Shown: positions 24,128 through 34,590, counted from the stretch's first letter. The stretch is 64,000 bases of DNA from an uncultured Bacteroidales bacterium (GCA_944321895.1 CALUNA010000002.1:62001-126000), one strand, 5' to 3'. Program-made: numbers and translations. The notes: generated from the sequence alone by a model not told the origin.

Positions 24128-25069
24128 ATGAAAAAACATATTCTGGTTGCAGCGATGTTCGTTTGGAGTGGGTTTCTTTTCGCCCAGTTTGACTCGCAAG
24201 TAGCACACTATATGTTTTTCAAGGGAGTTTTCAATCCGGCTGCGGTTGGAGAGGGATCTTTGATGAAAGTATCGGGAATGCACCGCATACAATGGGTAGG
24301 AATTCCGAATGCACCGCAGACAACCTATTTCCATCTCCAGTCACCTTTTGTTATCGGGAAGACGGAACATGGAGCCGGTGTCCGGTTCGAAAATGAAAAC
24401 ATAGGACTGCTGTCGGAGAAAGCCGTACATGCGCAGTATGCATTCAAATATGCCTTGGGCAACGGCCACCTTAGCGTAGGGGTCGATCTTGGATTTGTAA
24501 GTTTGGGATTTAAAGGCGATAGCGTACATGAAATAACGTCAGATTATCACGATATAGCAGGCGACCAGGCTATTCCAACAGCGGAGGTCGAAAACATGGC
24601 TTTCGATATGGGGCTTGGCGTATACTATACGGCTCCTAAATGGTATGCAGGTATTTCGTACACTCACCTGACGCAACCTGTGGTGGAATGGGATGATTAT
24701 ACATCTTTCCGCATACAAGGCACGATGTATGTCATGGGAGGATACGATTTCATGTTGCCGAAGGATTTCAAGTTGACGCCGAGCGCGATGGTTTATACCG
24801 ATTTTGCTTCATGGCAATACAACCTGTCCTTGATGCTTGAGTATAAACAGCGGTTCCGTGGTGCCCTCAGCATGCGTTTGCAGGATGCTGTCATCATTAT
24901 GCTCGGCATGGATGTTATCAGCGGTTTGTCCATCGGGTACGCTTATGAACTGCCAACATCAAAAATCATAATGGGGAGCTCCGGGTCCCATGAATTGTTC
25001 CTGTCGTATGGTTTCAATATCTTGCGGCAGAAAAAAAACAGTAAATACAAAAGTATTCGGATTTTGTAA
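24128..25069 (+). CDS. porP: T9SS outer-membrane protein PorP/SprF family
   Basis: 313 residues. A signal peptide (KKHILVAAMFVWSGFLFA) precedes the family opening QFDSQVAHYMFFKGVFNPAAVG and beta-strand-rich barrel sequence to the end (ISGLSIGYAYELPTSKI). PorP/SprF proteins are outer-membrane components that contact the PorK/PorN ring and the PorM arm of the type IX secretion system. The gene is first of a porP-porK-porL-porM-porN order identical to that known in Porphyromonas gingivalis, 32 nt before porK. Confidence 0.92.
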   Translation: MKKHILVAAMFVWSGFLFAQFDSQVAHYMFFKGVFNPAAVGEGSLMKVSGMHRIQWVGIPNAPQTTYFHLQSPFVIGKTEHGAGVRFENENIGLLSEKAVHAQYAFKYALGNGHLSVGVDLGFVSLGFKGDSVHEITSDYHDIAGDQAIPTAEVENMAFDMGLGVYYTAPKWYAGISYTHLTQPVVEWDDYTSFRIQGTMYVMGGYDFMLPKDFKLTPSAMVYTDFASWQYNLSLMLEYKQRFRGALSMRLQDAVIIMLGMDVISGLSIGYAYELPTSKIIMGSSGSHELFLSYGFNILRQKKNSKYKSIRIL

Positions 25070-25101
25070 GGAAAATAGAACTAACATTAGATCAAAAACA
25101 T

Positions 25102-26442
25102 ATGAAAAAGTTTTTGCCATTGCTGGCATTGTCCCTAATGCTTGCTTCATGTAACAAACCAGCCGGCGAACTTGTCGGTACAATGGGGAAACAGTCTTTT
25201 CAGGAAGCCAACCCGTATGGTATGGTGTTTATAGAGCGTGGGGCATTTATGATGGGCACGAATAATCAGTCGACAGTCTTTTCGGAAGATGATAACTCGC
25301 TCAATGTGACCGTGAATGCATTCTGGATGGATGAAACGGAAATCACGAACGATGAATACAAGCAGTTTACGAACTGGGTGCGTGATTCTCTTGTGTTGAG
25401 GGCATTGGTCAATATGGGACGTTTGGAATTTGCCGTAATACCCAAAGATGGGGATTATGATGAAGAAACCGTAAAACTGAACTGGAAACGTAAAATCCCA
25501 TGGACCAGCAAGGAACCAGACATTCAAGATGTGTTGAATGAGTTTAAATACAGCGATGGGACTTTCAACAACCGTTCCATGCTTTATACCTATAAATCAG
25601 TAAATTATGACCAGGCTTCTTTGCTCAGGAACCGTTTTGATGTCAGCCTTGGCCGTTATCCGGAAAACACAGTAATTACGGTGGACAGCTCGTGGGTTGA
25701 TTCGGAAGGCATGATTCGTGATACAACCATAGTGAAACGTCTTCGCGACCGCAGTGATCTGGTTTCCACCAGGATAATCAGCGTTTATCCGGATACGTTG
25801 GTATGGGTGCGTGATTTCCAGTATGCGTATAATGAACCATTGCTGAAAATGTATTTTTCGCATCCGGGCTATGCCCAGTATCCTGTTGTCGGGGTAACGT
25901 GGGAACAAGCCAATGCCTTCTGTAACTGGCGTACGGCTTATTTTAACGGGAACAACCGCATAATAGGGCAGGATTATCGTTTGCCGACGGAGGCAGAATG
26001 GGAATATGCTGCCCGTGGCGGCAAGAAAATGGCAACTTATCCATGGGGAGGCAACTACGCACGCGATGCCAAAGGATGTTTCCTCGCGAACTTCAAACCT
26101 TATCGTGGTAATTATGCGGAAGATACGGGCGCAATGACCATGAAGGTCGGTACATTCAAACCGAACGACTATGGATTGTATGATATGGCAGGAAATGTTG
26201 CGGAGTGGACTTCAACGGCATATAATCCGAGCCTGAATGCTTGGGTTTCGGATATCAACCCGAGTTTCCAATACAATGCCAAGAAGAACGAAGCACCAAT
26301 GTTGAAACGCAAGGTGATTAAAGGCGGCTCGTGGAAAGACATAGCATATTTCTTGCAGTGCGGCTCGCGTTCCTATGAATATCAGTATGAAAGCCGTTCC
26401 TACATAGGTTTCCGCTGTGTCCGTTCATATATGGGAGAATAA
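25102..26442 (+). CDS. porK: T9SS ring lipoprotein PorK/GldK
   Basis: 446 residues. The lipobox LMLASC lipidates Cys17. The body is a formylglycine-generating-enzyme/sulfatase-modifying fold (GAFMMGTNNQ, DETEITNDEYKQF, WEQANAFCNWRT, LPTEAEWEYAARGG, IKGGSWKD, SYIGFRCVRS). In PorK/GldK this fold is used structurally. With PorN it forms the large periplasmic ring on the inner face of the outer membrane. The stop is 49 nt before the porL ATG. Confidence 0.96.
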   Translation: MKKFLPLLALSLMLASCNKPAGELVGTMGKQSFQEANPYGMVFIERGAFMMGTNNQSTVFSEDDNSLNVTVNAFWMDETEITNDEYKQFTNWVRDSLVLRALVNMGRLEFAVIPKDGDYDEETVKLNWKRKIPWTSKEPDIQDVLNEFKYSDGTFNNRSMLYTYKSVNYDQASLLRNRFDVSLGRYPENTVITVDSSWVDSEGMIRDTTIVKRLRDRSDLVSTRIISVYPDTLVWVRDFQYAYNEPLLKMYFSHPGYAQYPVVGVTWEQANAFCNWRTAYFNGNNRIIGQDYRLPTEAEWEYAARGGKKMATYPWGGNYARDAKGCFLANFKPYRGNYAEDTGAMTMKVGTFKPNDYGLYDMAGNVAEWTSTAYNPSLNAWVSDINPSFQYNAKKNEAPMLKRKVIKGGSWKDIAYFLQCGSRSYEYQYESRSYIGFRCVRSYMGE

Positions 26443-26491
26443 AAAATGGAAAGTCAGTTGTCAAATCGAAAATCATAAAATAAAAAACAAC

Positions 26492-27424
26492 ATGTCAGAA
26501 GAGAAAAAGAAAAAAAGTTTTTACGAGTGGTATGAAAGTGATCCGGTGAAACGTGGAATTGGTGCAGTGTATAGTTTGGGAGCGGCGGTCGTTATTGTCG
26601 GTGCTTTGTTCAAGATTATGCACTGGCCGGGTGCAGGTGTGATGCTGACGGCTGGAATGGTTACGGAGGCAATCTTGTTTGCAATCGGTGTCTTTGACAA
26701 ACCTCATGTGGAGTATAAATGGGATTATATCTTTCCCGCATTGACCGGTAAAACGCCTAAGCCGTTGACCTCAGCGGGCGCAGAAATGCTGGGAACAACA
26801 AACAACAGTATTCTCACAACCCCTCAATCGGAAGCCAAAGCAAATGTGGCGGCTGCCAATATATCCATTCCGGAATTGGACCCGAACGACATGAAAAAAC
26901 TGTCTTCCGGTATCAAAAATCTGACCACAACGGCAGAACAGCTTTCTGCATTGTCGTCGTCGCTGGTAGAACCGACCAATAAGTTTGCCGAAACACTTGG
27001 CGCAGCCAATGCCGCAACAGAAAAGTTTGCAGGATCTCAGGAACGCTTGAGCAAGGCAACCCTGGATATGGAAACATCGTATCAGACAATTACAGCCGAC
27101 ATGAATAAGGTTGTAGCCGGAACGACAACCTATGCGGAAAGCCTTGACAAGGTCAATGCAAATCTTTCTTCCTTGAATTCCGTATATGAATTGCAGTTGA
27201 AAAACGTCAAGGGACAAAGCGAACTGTTCGGCCAGCAGCAGGAACAAGTCAAGATGGTATCTGGACATCTGGAGCAAATTTGTGCAGAAGCAAGCAAAAT
27301 CCAGCAGTCGGTTGCCTTGTCTGCCAAGGAAAGTGAAAAATATCAGGCAGGAATCAGCAAACTGTCTGAACAGATTGCCGATTTGAATAAAGTTTACGGC
27401 AATATGTTGAATGCGTTAAGTTAA
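26492..27424 (+). CDS. porL: T9SS inner-membrane motor protein PorL/GldL
   Basis: 310 residues from the ATG at 26492; an upstream in-frame start inside porK is rejected. Two membrane helices lie at about 23-70 (GAVYSLGAAVVIVGALFKIMHWPGAGVMLTAGMVTEAILF) and carry the polar/charged residues expected of the proton-driven motor. A long cytoplasmic tail of coiled-coil heptads follows (from about residue 125). PorL forms a pentamer around a PorM dimer and converts proton-motive force to movement that powers secretion. Confidence 0.95.
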   Translation: MSEEKKKKSFYEWYESDPVKRGIGAVYSLGAAVVIVGALFKIMHWPGAGVMLTAGMVTEAILFAIGVFDKPHVEYKWDYIFPALTGKTPKPLTSAGAEMLGTTNNSILTTPQSEAKANVAAANISIPELDPNDMKKLSSGIKNLTTTAEQLSALSSSLVEPTNKFAETLGAANAATEKFAGSQERLSKATLDMETSYQTITADMNKVVAGTTTYAESLDKVNANLSSLNSVYELQLKNVKGQSELFGQQQEQVKMVSGHLEQICAEASKIQQSVALSAKESEKYQAGISKLSEQIADLNKVYGNMLNALS

Positions 27425-27450
27425 TCAGAGGCTAGTAACAAGTAAAGAAT

Positions 27451-28995
27451 ATGGGTGGAGCAAAGAATTGTCCGGAAACCCCGAGACAGAAAATGATTGG
27501 CATGATGTATCTGGTGCTGACTGCCATGTTGGCATTGAATGTGTCTGCCGATGTATTGAACGGATTTTTGCTTGTGGACGAGAGCCTGCGTACGACCATC
27601 AAGGCAACGGATATGCGGAATGAAACATTGTACGATGAGTTCCAATACATATGTGAACAGAATCCGGAAAAAACCAAGGAATGGCTGGACAAGGCAACGC
27701 AGGTTAAGCTGAAATCGGACACGTTTTATAACTATATCCAGAATTTCAAATATGAAATGGTAAAATTGGCCGATGGCGATGAAACTGATCCGAATCTGGA
27801 GGTTATTGTAAATCTTTCAAATACGGATGTTACCGGTACTTACGGGTTGGTTATGCGTCATGGCGCGGAATTGAAAGAGAAGTTGGCGGAATATAAGGAC
27901 TTTTTGATTAGTTACGTAGCCAATGACTCGGCCAGAGCAGAACGCTACCGGGTTATTTTCGACACGCCGGACCGGCGCAGTTCCCATTCAGGTGAAATGA
28001 TGTCCTGGGAATACAGCATATTTGAAAGTATGCCATTAGGTGCTACGGTAACTATTTTGACAAAAATTCAGAACGATATCCGTTCCATAGAGGCAGACCT
28101 GATCAACTATCTTAAAGGCCAGACCGATGCATTGGATTTCCGTGTGAACAAGATAGAAGCCTTGGTGGTACCAAACTCGAAGTATGTGATTAAAGGTGGA
28201 AAATACAGTGCACAGATTGTCTTGGCGGCAGTCGATTCCACCAAAGTTCCGAAAATATACGTCGGTTCACGCGAACTGGGTGCAGACGGACTGTATGAGG
28301 TTTCGTGCGGAACTACCGGTTCTTTCAACTATTCCGGTTATATTCAGATGCATAAAAACGATGGTTCTTTTGCCCAATATCCTTTCAAGAGCGACTATAT
28401 TGTAGGAGAACCCAGTGTTACTATTTCCAATACGGATTTGAATGTCGTATACCGCGGATATGACAACAAGTTCAGTGTATCCGTGCCGGGTGTGGCAAGC
28501 GAGAATATCAAGGTTTCCGTAACCGGAGCAACCTGCCGCCAATCGGGCAAGGGCTGGATTATACGTCCTGAAGGGACAAACAAGGAAGTGACCATTCAGG
28601 TATCTGCTGAAGTAGATGGCAAACTGCAACCGATGGGTAGCAGCATGTACCGCGTAAAGGCATTGCCCAAGCCTATGGCTTATTTGAATGCAGGTGAGAA
28701 CAAGATGTATAATGAAGGGACGATTCCCCGCGGTGCCTTGATTAACGGTACTTCGTTTCTGGAAGCAAGCTACGGTCCGGATGGATTGCTGAATCTGGAT
28801 TTCAAGATAACAGGATTTACCTTGATGACGGACTATGGAACAACGGAAGCAAAAGGCAACAAATTTACGGCAGCCCAGTTGCAACAGTTGAAGCAGCTGA
28901 AAAAAGGTGCCCTTGTCAATATCGTTAATATCAAGGCGACGGGCCCGGATGGCAAGGAACAGCGTTTGAGTGCGATTCCGTTGAAGATGCAATAA
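27451..28995 (+). CDS. porM: T9SS motor/arm protein PorM/GldM
   Basis: 514 residues. A single N-terminal membrane helix (KMIGMMYLVLTAMLALNVSADVLN) is followed by a periplasmic helical domain and three beta-rich domains, as in known PorM/GldM structures (KYVIKGGKYSAQIVLAAVD, then PKPMAYLNAGENKMYNEG). PorM spans the periplasm and links the PorL motor to the PorK/N ring. It is 26 nt after porL. Confidence 0.96.
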   Translation: MGGAKNCPETPRQKMIGMMYLVLTAMLALNVSADVLNGFLLVDESLRTTIKATDMRNETLYDEFQYICEQNPEKTKEWLDKATQVKLKSDTFYNYIQNFKYEMVKLADGDETDPNLEVIVNLSNTDVTGTYGLVMRHGAELKEKLAEYKDFLISYVANDSARAERYRVIFDTPDRRSSHSGEMMSWEYSIFESMPLGATVTILTKIQNDIRSIEADLINYLKGQTDALDFRVNKIEALVVPNSKYVIKGGKYSAQIVLAAVDSTKVPKIYVGSRELGADGLYEVSCGTTGSFNYSGYIQMHKNDGSFAQYPFKSDYIVGEPSVTISNTDLNVVYRGYDNKFSVSVPGVASENIKVSVTGATCRQSGKGWIIRPEGTNKEVTIQVSAEVDGKLQPMGSSMYRVKALPKPMAYLNAGENKMYNEGTIPRGALINGTSFLEASYGPDGLLNLDFKITGFTLMTDYGTTEAKGNKFTAAQLQQLKQLKKGALVNIVNIKATGPDGKEQRLSAIPLKMQ

Positions 28996-29029
28996 AAACA
29001 TTCCTGCAAGGGATAAAATGATATGAAAT

Positions 29030-29953
29030 ATGAAAAAAATCAGTTTGATAGTGTTCCTTTTAGGCACAACCTTGTTTGCCGGTGCCCAGGAATCCTTGTC
29101 TTTTTTTGATGAAAAAGGTGGAATCAGGGCGGAAACCGTTGAGTTAAGCCAGCTGGCCGATACGTTGATAACAACATATCATCGTGCGGATGATGTTGTG
29201 TGGTCTCGTGTGGTTTATCGTATCATAGACATGCGCTACAAACAGAACTTTCAATTGTATTATCCGGTCAAATCGGATGACCCTGAGTACAAAAGCCTTT
29301 TCAGGCTCTTGTTGGATGCTATTATCGATGGGTTGCCTGTATATCGGAAATCTCCGGATGACATAAAACCATCTTTTGCCAATACACTTACATCTTTGGA
29401 GGTTGCGAATATTTTGCTGACGGGAGACCCCCTGAGTGATGATACGGATTGGGATATCAGTACTTCTGGAGACTTCCTGTTGAACTATGATTCCGTTTCC
29501 AATAAATTGTCTTTCAACAATTATTCATACGATGGTTATGTCCGGAATCAGGTGAAATTCCTGGTGCAGGAAGTCTATTTTTTTGACAAGCATACATCGC
29601 GTCTGTATTCCAAAATATTGGCACTGGCTCCGTTATATTCGGAGAAAGTGAATCTGGTAGATAACAATATCATGCAGTATTTGTGGCAATCTGTCTTGTT
29701 CTGGGTTTCATATGACCAGTTCAGACCCTATCTGGCACAGCAGGTTGTCATTCCAAACGGTAATGACAAGGCAAGGGTGACCTATGATGAGTTCTTCTTG
29801 AAGAAGCTTTATTTCAGCTATCTGCTTGGAGACAGCAACATGTACAGCCGAATGCTGTTGAACTATGCTACTACGGAGAAGGAAGTCCTGAAAGAGCAGA
29901 AACGCATTGAGACGGAATTGCTCAACTTTGAGCAGGATTTGTGGGAAAATTAA
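29030..29953 (+). CDS. porN: T9SS ring protein PorN/GldN
   Basis: 307 residues with a signal peptide (KKISLIVFLLGTTLFAGA). The conserved stretch DDVVWSRVVYRIIDMRYKQN near residues 60-80 and the central LVQEVYFFDKHTSRLYSKI identify GldN/PorN (DUF6055-free, periplasmic). It pairs with PorK in the outer-membrane-associated ring. It is the last gene of the T9SS operon and is followed by a strong terminator 17 nt later. Confidence 0.95.
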   Translation: MKKISLIVFLLGTTLFAGAQESLSFFDEKGGIRAETVELSQLADTLITTYHRADDVVWSRVVYRIIDMRYKQNFQLYYPVKSDDPEYKSLFRLLLDAIIDGLPVYRKSPDDIKPSFANTLTSLEVANILLTGDPLSDDTDWDISTSGDFLLNYDSVSNKLSFNNYSYDGYVRNQVKFLVQEVYFFDKHTSRLYSKILALAPLYSEKVNLVDNNIMQYLWQSVLFWVSYDQFRPYLAQQVVIPNGNDKARVTYDEFFLKKLYFSYLLGDSNMYSRMLLNYATTEKEVLKEQKRIETELLNFEQDLWEN

Positions 29954-29969
29954 TTTTTGTTTGCACGAA

Positions 29970-29994
29970 AAGGCAACAGTGGGTTGCCTTTTTT
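29970..29994 (+). terminator. Terminator of the T9SS operon
   Basis: Stem AAGGCAAC / GTTGCCTT with a 5-nt loop and six T directly after. It separates the porPKLMN transcript from ftsX. Confidence 0.88.
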
Positions 29995-30019
29995 CATAAA
30001 GTCAAAACTGTAAATCAAA

Positions 30020-30886
30020 ATGGGAAGAGGCAGGCACAATTTCTTCAACATGTATTTTACGACCACCATCAGTATTACTCTGGTCTTGTTCCTGTTGGGT
30101 TTGGTCGGTTCTATTCTGTTGTTTGCAAACAGTGTCAGCGAAGAACTGAAAGAGAAGGTTTCTCTGTCTCTTGTCTTGAATGACAGCATACAACAGACGG
30201 AGGTGGAACGCATTACACGCTTGCTGACAGTAGCGCCTTATGCCAAATCCGTGACATATGTATCCAAAGAGGAAGCTTTGCAGGAGTATATTGCGGATCT
30301 GGGTGAGGACCCGGCCGACTTTTTGGGTTATAATCCGTTGCTGGCTTCGCTTGAGGTTTCCTTGAATGCCGATTACGCACATGTGGACAGTATCCGGATG
30401 ATAGAAACAAAGCTGAAACCTTTCACCGGCATAAAGCGCGTTGTTTATCATCAGGAACTGATAAACGCCATTGACAAGAATGTCCGTGTCATTTCATGGT
30501 TCTTGCTGGGACTGGCAATACTGATGCTGGTTTTCTCATTGGTGCTGATTAACAATACAATCCGCCTGAGCGTCTATTCCAAGCGTTTTATTATCCATAC
30601 CATGCGGTTGGTCGGTGCCACTCCATGGTTCATACGCGCACCGTTTGTACGGAAGCACATGCTGGTCGGATTGACAGCCTCCCTACTGGCATTGGGGCTG
30701 TTGGGCTTGCTGGGCTATTATTTGCGTCAGGAATTCGGCATTTCTTTTGTCTCTGTCGGCCATGCAACCCTGCTACTATTGGCTGCGGCTCTGATTCTTG
30801 TCGGTTTGTTGATAACATTTTTCTCCTCCTACAGGGCGGTAGGCAAATATATACGCCTTAAAACAGATGAGTTGTATTTTATTTAA
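30020..30886 (+). CDS. ftsX: Cell-division permease FtsX
   Basis: 288 residues with four membrane helices in FtsX layout: one near the N-terminus (ISITLVLFLLGLVGSILLFA), a periplasmic domain (about 45-145), and three at the C-terminus (SWFLLGLAILMLVFSLVLINN, LLALGLLGLLGYYL, LILVGLLITFFSSY). FtsX with the ATPase FtsE controls peptidoglycan hydrolases at the division septum. FtsE is not adjacent here, which is common in Bacteroidetes. It starts the group ftsX-DUF3098-uppP-truB-queA. Confidence 0.93.
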   Translation: MGRGRHNFFNMYFTTTISITLVLFLLGLVGSILLFANSVSEELKEKVSLSLVLNDSIQQTEVERITRLLTVAPYAKSVTYVSKEEALQEYIADLGEDPADFLGYNPLLASLEVSLNADYAHVDSIRMIETKLKPFTGIKRVVYHQELINAIDKNVRVISWFLLGLAILMLVFSLVLINNTIRLSVYSKRFIIHTMRLVGATPWFIRAPFVRKHMLVGLTASLLALGLLGLLGYYLRQEFGISFVSVGHATLLLLAAALILVGLLITFFSSYRAVGKYIRLKTDELYFI

Positions 30887-30906
30887 ATCATTTTCTGTAA
30901 TTGTTC

Positions 30907-31140
30907 ATGAAGATGGAACGCAATAATTTTTTTAATCTGGGCAAAACCAATATGATACTGATAGCGGTCTCATTCCTTGTTATCGTTATAGGTTTTTTTG
31001 TGACGGCGGGTGTAGAAAGCGGAGCAGCGTATAATCCTGATATTTTCTCTTCTCGTCATGTAACTGTTGGTCCTATGATATCATTTGCCGGTTTTGTTTT
31101 TATGATAGTTGCTATTTTGTATAAGAAAAAGGAAAAATGA
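30907..31140 (+). CDS. DUF3098 small membrane protein
   Basis: 77 residues from the ATG at 30907; a TTG six bases earlier is less likely. Two membrane helices ([21 protein letters not shown] and [18 protein letters not shown]) flank a short loop, followed by a basic end. This is the DUF3098 family, almost always found between ftsX and uppP in Bacteroidetes. It overlaps uppP by 4 nt (ATGA), which suggests a role tied to envelope synthesis; function unknown. Confidence 0.88.
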   Translation: MKMERNNFFNLGKTNMILIAVSFLVIVIGFFVTAGVESGAAYNPDIFSSRHVTVGPMISFAGFVFMIVAILYKKKEK

Positions 31141-31937
31141 GTTGGTTTGAGGCTTTGATTTTAGGCCTGGTTCAGGGGCTGACCGAGTTTTTGCCGGTCA
31201 GTAGCAGTGGCCATCTGGAAATTGGGCAGGCTTTGCTGGGTAGCGCGGGCGACAGCAATCTGACTTTTGCAGTGGTTGTCCATGCCGCTACGGTTTTGAG
31301 CACGATTGTGATTTTACGGAAAGAAATAGCAGGCCTTTTCAAAGGAACATTTTCGACGTGGCAGTGGAATCCGGAGAAAACATATGTTGCCAAGATATTG
31401 GTTTCCATGATCCCGGTCATGATTGTAGGTTTGTTTTTTAAGGATGAAGTGGAGGCCATGTTCGGTTCCGGTTTGTTGCTTGTGGGTTGTTGCCTGGTTG
31501 TAACAGCCATATTATTGACATTTGCCTACTTCGCAAAACCGCGTAAAAAAGAGACTATATCTTATTTGGATGCTTTTATCATAGGAATAGGGCAGGCATG
31601 TGCCGTATTACCCGGTTTGTCACGTTCAGGAACCACTATTGCCACCGGCCTGATTCTTGGAAACAGGAAAGAAACAATTGCACAATTTTCGTTTTTGATG
31701 GTCTTGATTCCGATTCTGGGAGAGGCTCTGTTGGAAACCATAGATCTGATTCAAGGCGGTAGTCTTGGTTTGGCCATCCCGGTTTCATCGTTGCTTGTGG
31801 GCTTTTTTTCTGCATTCATAGCCGGATGTTTTGCCTGCAGGTTTATGATCGACCTGGTTAAGAAAGGAAAACTGATATACTTTGCCATATACTGTGTGCT
31901 TGCTGGCGCATTTGCCATAATTTATTCTCTGGTATAA
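31137..31937 (+). CDS. uppP: Undecaprenyl-diphosphatase UppP (BacA)
   Basis: 266 residues, all membrane helices and short loops. It carries the two family motifs, [17 protein letters not shown] near the N-terminus and [18 protein letters not shown] in the middle, which form the active site. The enzyme recycles the lipid carrier of peptidoglycan and O-antigen synthesis by removing one phosphate from C55-PP. Three bases separate it from truB. Confidence 0.96.
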   Translation: MSWFEALILGLVQGLTEFLPVSSSGHLEIGQALLGSAGDSNLTFAVVVHAATVLSTIVILRKEIAGLFKGTFSTWQWNPEKTYVAKILVSMIPVMIVGLFFKDEVEAMFGSGLLLVGCCLVVTAILLTFAYFAKPRKKETISYLDAFIIGIGQACAVLPGLSRSGTTIATGLILGNRKETIAQFSFLMVLIPILGEALLETIDLIQGGSLGLAIPVSSLLVGFFSAFIAGCFACRFMIDLVKKGKLIYFAIYCVLAGAFAIIYSLV

Positions 31938-31940
31938 AGC

Positions 31941-32633
31941 ATGGATTTTAAGGAAGGGGAAGTGTTGTGTTTCTACAAACCGTACCAATGGACATCTTTT
32001 GCTTTGGTAAACAAAATCCGCTGGATGGTTTGCAGGCATATAGGTGAGAAAAAATTGAAAGTAGGTCATGCCGGAACACTTGATCCGCTGGCAACGGGTG
32101 TGCTGATTGTGTGCACGGGAAAAAAAACAAAAATGATTGACTCGTTCCAGTATGCAACCAAGGAATATGTTGCCACACTACAACTGGGAGCGACTACACC
32201 CTCATTCGACCTGGAGCATGATGTGGATGCGTTTTATCCGACGGAGCATATTACGAGACAGCTGATAGAACAGACCTTGCCCCGTTTTACGGGTGAAATC
32301 TGGCAAATACCGCCGGTTTATTCCGCAGTGAAGATTGATGGCAAACGTGCGTATGATTATGCGCGGAAAGGAGAGGAAGTAGAAATCAAGCCCAAACTGC
32401 TTGTTATTGATGAGATTGAACTGCTTGATTTTCAGGATATGAAACTGACCATAAGGGTCGTATGCAGCAAAGGGACTTATATTCGTGCGTTGGCACGGGA
32501 TATAGGGAAGGCATTAGGGTCCGGCGCACATCTGACAGCCCTGGAACGTACGCGTGTCGGCAATTACCGGATAGATGATTGCCTTACGGTGGAAGCCTTT
32601 GAGCAGATGCTTGAGGCGGATAGGAAAATATGA
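31941..32633 (+). CDS. truB: tRNA pseudouridine(55) synthase
   Basis: 230 residues, a short TruB without a C-terminal PUA domain. The catalytic motif [20 protein letters not shown] contains the aspartate nucleophile, and [14 protein letters not shown] plus [14 protein letters not shown] match TruB. It isomerises U55 in the T-loop of tRNAs. Dense packing (3 nt after uppP, 19 nt before queA) supports one operon. Confidence 0.95.
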   Translation: MDFKEGEVLCFYKPYQWTSFALVNKIRWMVCRHIGEKKLKVGHAGTLDPLATGVLIVCTGKKTKMIDSFQYATKEYVATLQLGATTPSFDLEHDVDAFYPTEHITRQLIEQTLPRFTGEIWQIPPVYSAVKIDGKRAYDYARKGEEVEIKPKLLVIDEIELLDFQDMKLTIRVVCSKGTYIRALARDIGKALGSGAHLTALERTRVGNYRIDDCLTVEAFEQMLEADRKI

Positions 32634-32652
32634 AATAAAATATGATAGAGTT

Positions 32653-33708
32653 ATGAAATTATCTCAGTTTGCTTTTAAGTTACCGGAAGAATTGATTGCT
32701 CAATACCCGGCCATGCACAGGGATGACTGCCGCATGCTGGTTTTGCACCGCAGGACGGGTGAGATAGAACATCGTGTTTTTCATGAAATTATTGACTATT
32801 TCGATGAAAACGACTTGTTTATATTGAACGACACCAAGGTGTTTCCGGCTCGTTTGTATGGAAACAAGGAAAAAACAGGCGCCCAGATAGAGGTTTTTCT
32901 GTTGCGTGAACTGAATCGTGATCTGCGGTATTGGGACGTGCTTGTAGAACCAGCCCGCAAAATAAGAATAGGGAACAAATTGTATTTCGGGAATAATGAT
33001 TCGATAGTGGCCGAAGTGATTGACAATACGACATCACGCGGGCGGACCTTGCGTTTCCTCTATGATTCTGATTATGAAACATTCCGTAAGAATTTGTTCG
33101 CATTAGGCGAAACACCGCTCCCACGCTATATAAAAAGACCGGTCGAGCCGGAAGACGAAGAAAACTATCAGACTATTTTCGCCAAAAACGAAGGAGCCGT
33201 AGCAGCACCGGCAGCTGGTTTGCACTTCAGCCGCTCTTTGTTCAAACGCATGGAAATAAAAGGCATAGACACGGCATTCCTGACTTCACATGTCAGCCTT
33301 GGTAATTTCAAGAACATTGATGTGGAAGACCTGACCAAACACAAGATGGACTCCGAACAAATGTTTATCTCCCAGGAATTGGTGGACAGGGTGGCTGAAG
33401 CACATACCCGTGGAAACAATGTTTGTGCGGTCGGCACGGATGTCATGCGGGCTCTGGAAACGGTTGTCGGTACAGATGGCCACATCAAGGCTTATGATGG
33501 GTGGACAAACAAGTTTATTTTCCCACCGTATGATTTTACGGTAGCCAATTGCATGGTAGCCAATTTTCATCAGCCTTATTCCACTTTGCTGATGCTGACG
33601 GCTGCTTTTGGCGGATATGAGAACGTAATGAACGCCTACGATGTCGCTATCCGGGAAAAATATAAATTCGGGGATTATGGCGATGCCATGCTGATTGTAG
33701 ACAAATAG
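32653..33708 (+). CDS. queA: S-adenosylmethionine:tRNA ribosyltransferase-isomerase
   Basis: 351 residues from the ATG at 32653 ([19 protein letters not shown]); an in-frame start inside truB is not used. [36 protein letters not shown] and [13 protein letters not shown] are typical QueA motifs. It makes epoxyqueuosine in the wobble position of tRNAs by transferring ribose from SAM. Its stop codon abuts the ung stop with no base between (TAG then CTA on the plus strand). Confidence 0.96.
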   Translation: MKLSQFAFKLPEELIAQYPAMHRDDCRMLVLHRRTGEIEHRVFHEIIDYFDENDLFILNDTKVFPARLYGNKEKTGAQIEVFLLRELNRDLRYWDVLVEPARKIRIGNKLYFGNNDSIVAEVIDNTTSRGRTLRFLYDSDYETFRKNLFALGETPLPRYIKRPVEPEDEENYQTIFAKNEGAVAAPAAGLHFSRSLFKRMEIKGIDTAFLTSHVSLGNFKNIDVEDLTKHKMDSEQMFISQELVDRVAEAHTRGNNVCAVGTDVMRALETVVGTDGHIKAYDGWTNKFIFPPYDFTVANCMVANFHQPYSTLLMLTAAFGGYENVMNAYDVAIREKYKFGDYGDAMLIVDK

Positions 33709-34371
33709 CTACCAGTCTATTGGCGTGCATCCATGCTCTACAAGATAGTTGTTGGCAGCAGAAAAATGTCCGCAACCGATAAATCCTCGAAAAGCCGAAA
33801 GGGGCGAAGGATGTACGGCTTTTAGGACCAGATGCTTCCGGGGGTCGATTACGGCTCCCTTTTTTTGTGCGTAACTTCCCCAAAGCATGAATACGATATG
33901 TTCGCGTTGCGAGGCAAGTGCCTGAATGGCAGCATCGGTAAACGTTTCCCAGCCCTTGTTCTGGTGTGAACCAGCCTGATGGGCACGTACGGTCAGGGTG
34001 GCATTCAACATTAGAACTCCCTGATCGGCCCAGCGCTGCAGATTGCCGCTTTTGGGTATTGGCTTGTGCAGGTCACGCTCGATTTCCTTGAATATGTTGA
34101 CCAATGATGGCGGAAACTCAATGCCATCGTTTACCGAAAAACACAATCCATGAGCCTGTCCGACACCATGATACGGATCTTGACCGATAATTACAACCTT
34201 GACCTTGTCGAACGGGCAACTGTCGAAAGCATTGAATATCAAATGGGCCGGCGGGAAAACTTGCGTGGTCTTATATTCCTGACGCACAAAATCGGTCAAT
34301 CTGATAAAATAATCCTTGTCGAATTCGGCTTGCAAAGCTGCCTTCCATGTTGGTTCAATGCGTACATCCAT
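33709..34371 (-). CDS. ung: Uracil-DNA glycosylase family 1
   Basis: 220 residues. [22 protein letters not shown] includes the catalytic aspartate of the GQDPYH motif. The [11 protein letters not shown] segment near the C-terminus is the DNA-intercalating loop. The enzyme removes uracil from DNA to start base-excision repair. It is convergent with queA and has its own promoter. Confidence 0.97.
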   Translation of the reverse strand: MDVRIEPTWKAALQAEFDKDYFIRLTDFVRQEYKTTQVFPPAHLIFNAFDSCPFDKVKVVIIGQDPYHGVGQAHGLCFSVNDGIEFPPSLVNIFKEIERDLHKPIPKSGNLQRWADQGVLMLNATLTVRAHQAGSHQNKGWETFTDAAIQALASQREHIVFMLWGSYAQKKGAVIDPRKHLVLKAVHPSPLSAFRGFIGCGHFSAANNYLVEHGCTPIDW

Positions 34372-34410
34372 GTTTCAAATATAAAAATGGTATTTGTGAT
34401 TCATCAGTGG

Positions 34411-34441
34411 CAAAAGTAGGAAAAAGTCGGTGGATATTCAA
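34411..34441 (-). promoter_or_regulatory. Promoter of ung
   Basis: Minus strand TTG (34441-34439), a 20-nt spacer and TACTTTTG (34418-34411). A second TATATTTG lies at 34383-34376, only a few bases before the ATG, and would give a nearly leaderless mRNA if used. Confidence 0.55.
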
Positions 34442-34590
34442 TATCAAATTGATGTGAATATGTGTGGTATGGCTGTGTCGCGTTCGTATGCCTGTTATTT
34501 TTTGTCTATATGGCCTTAGAGTCATGTCTTTTTGCTCCATTTTTCTACTTGAATGACGTATATTTCAACATGTTTTTCTGTATGTAAAAG

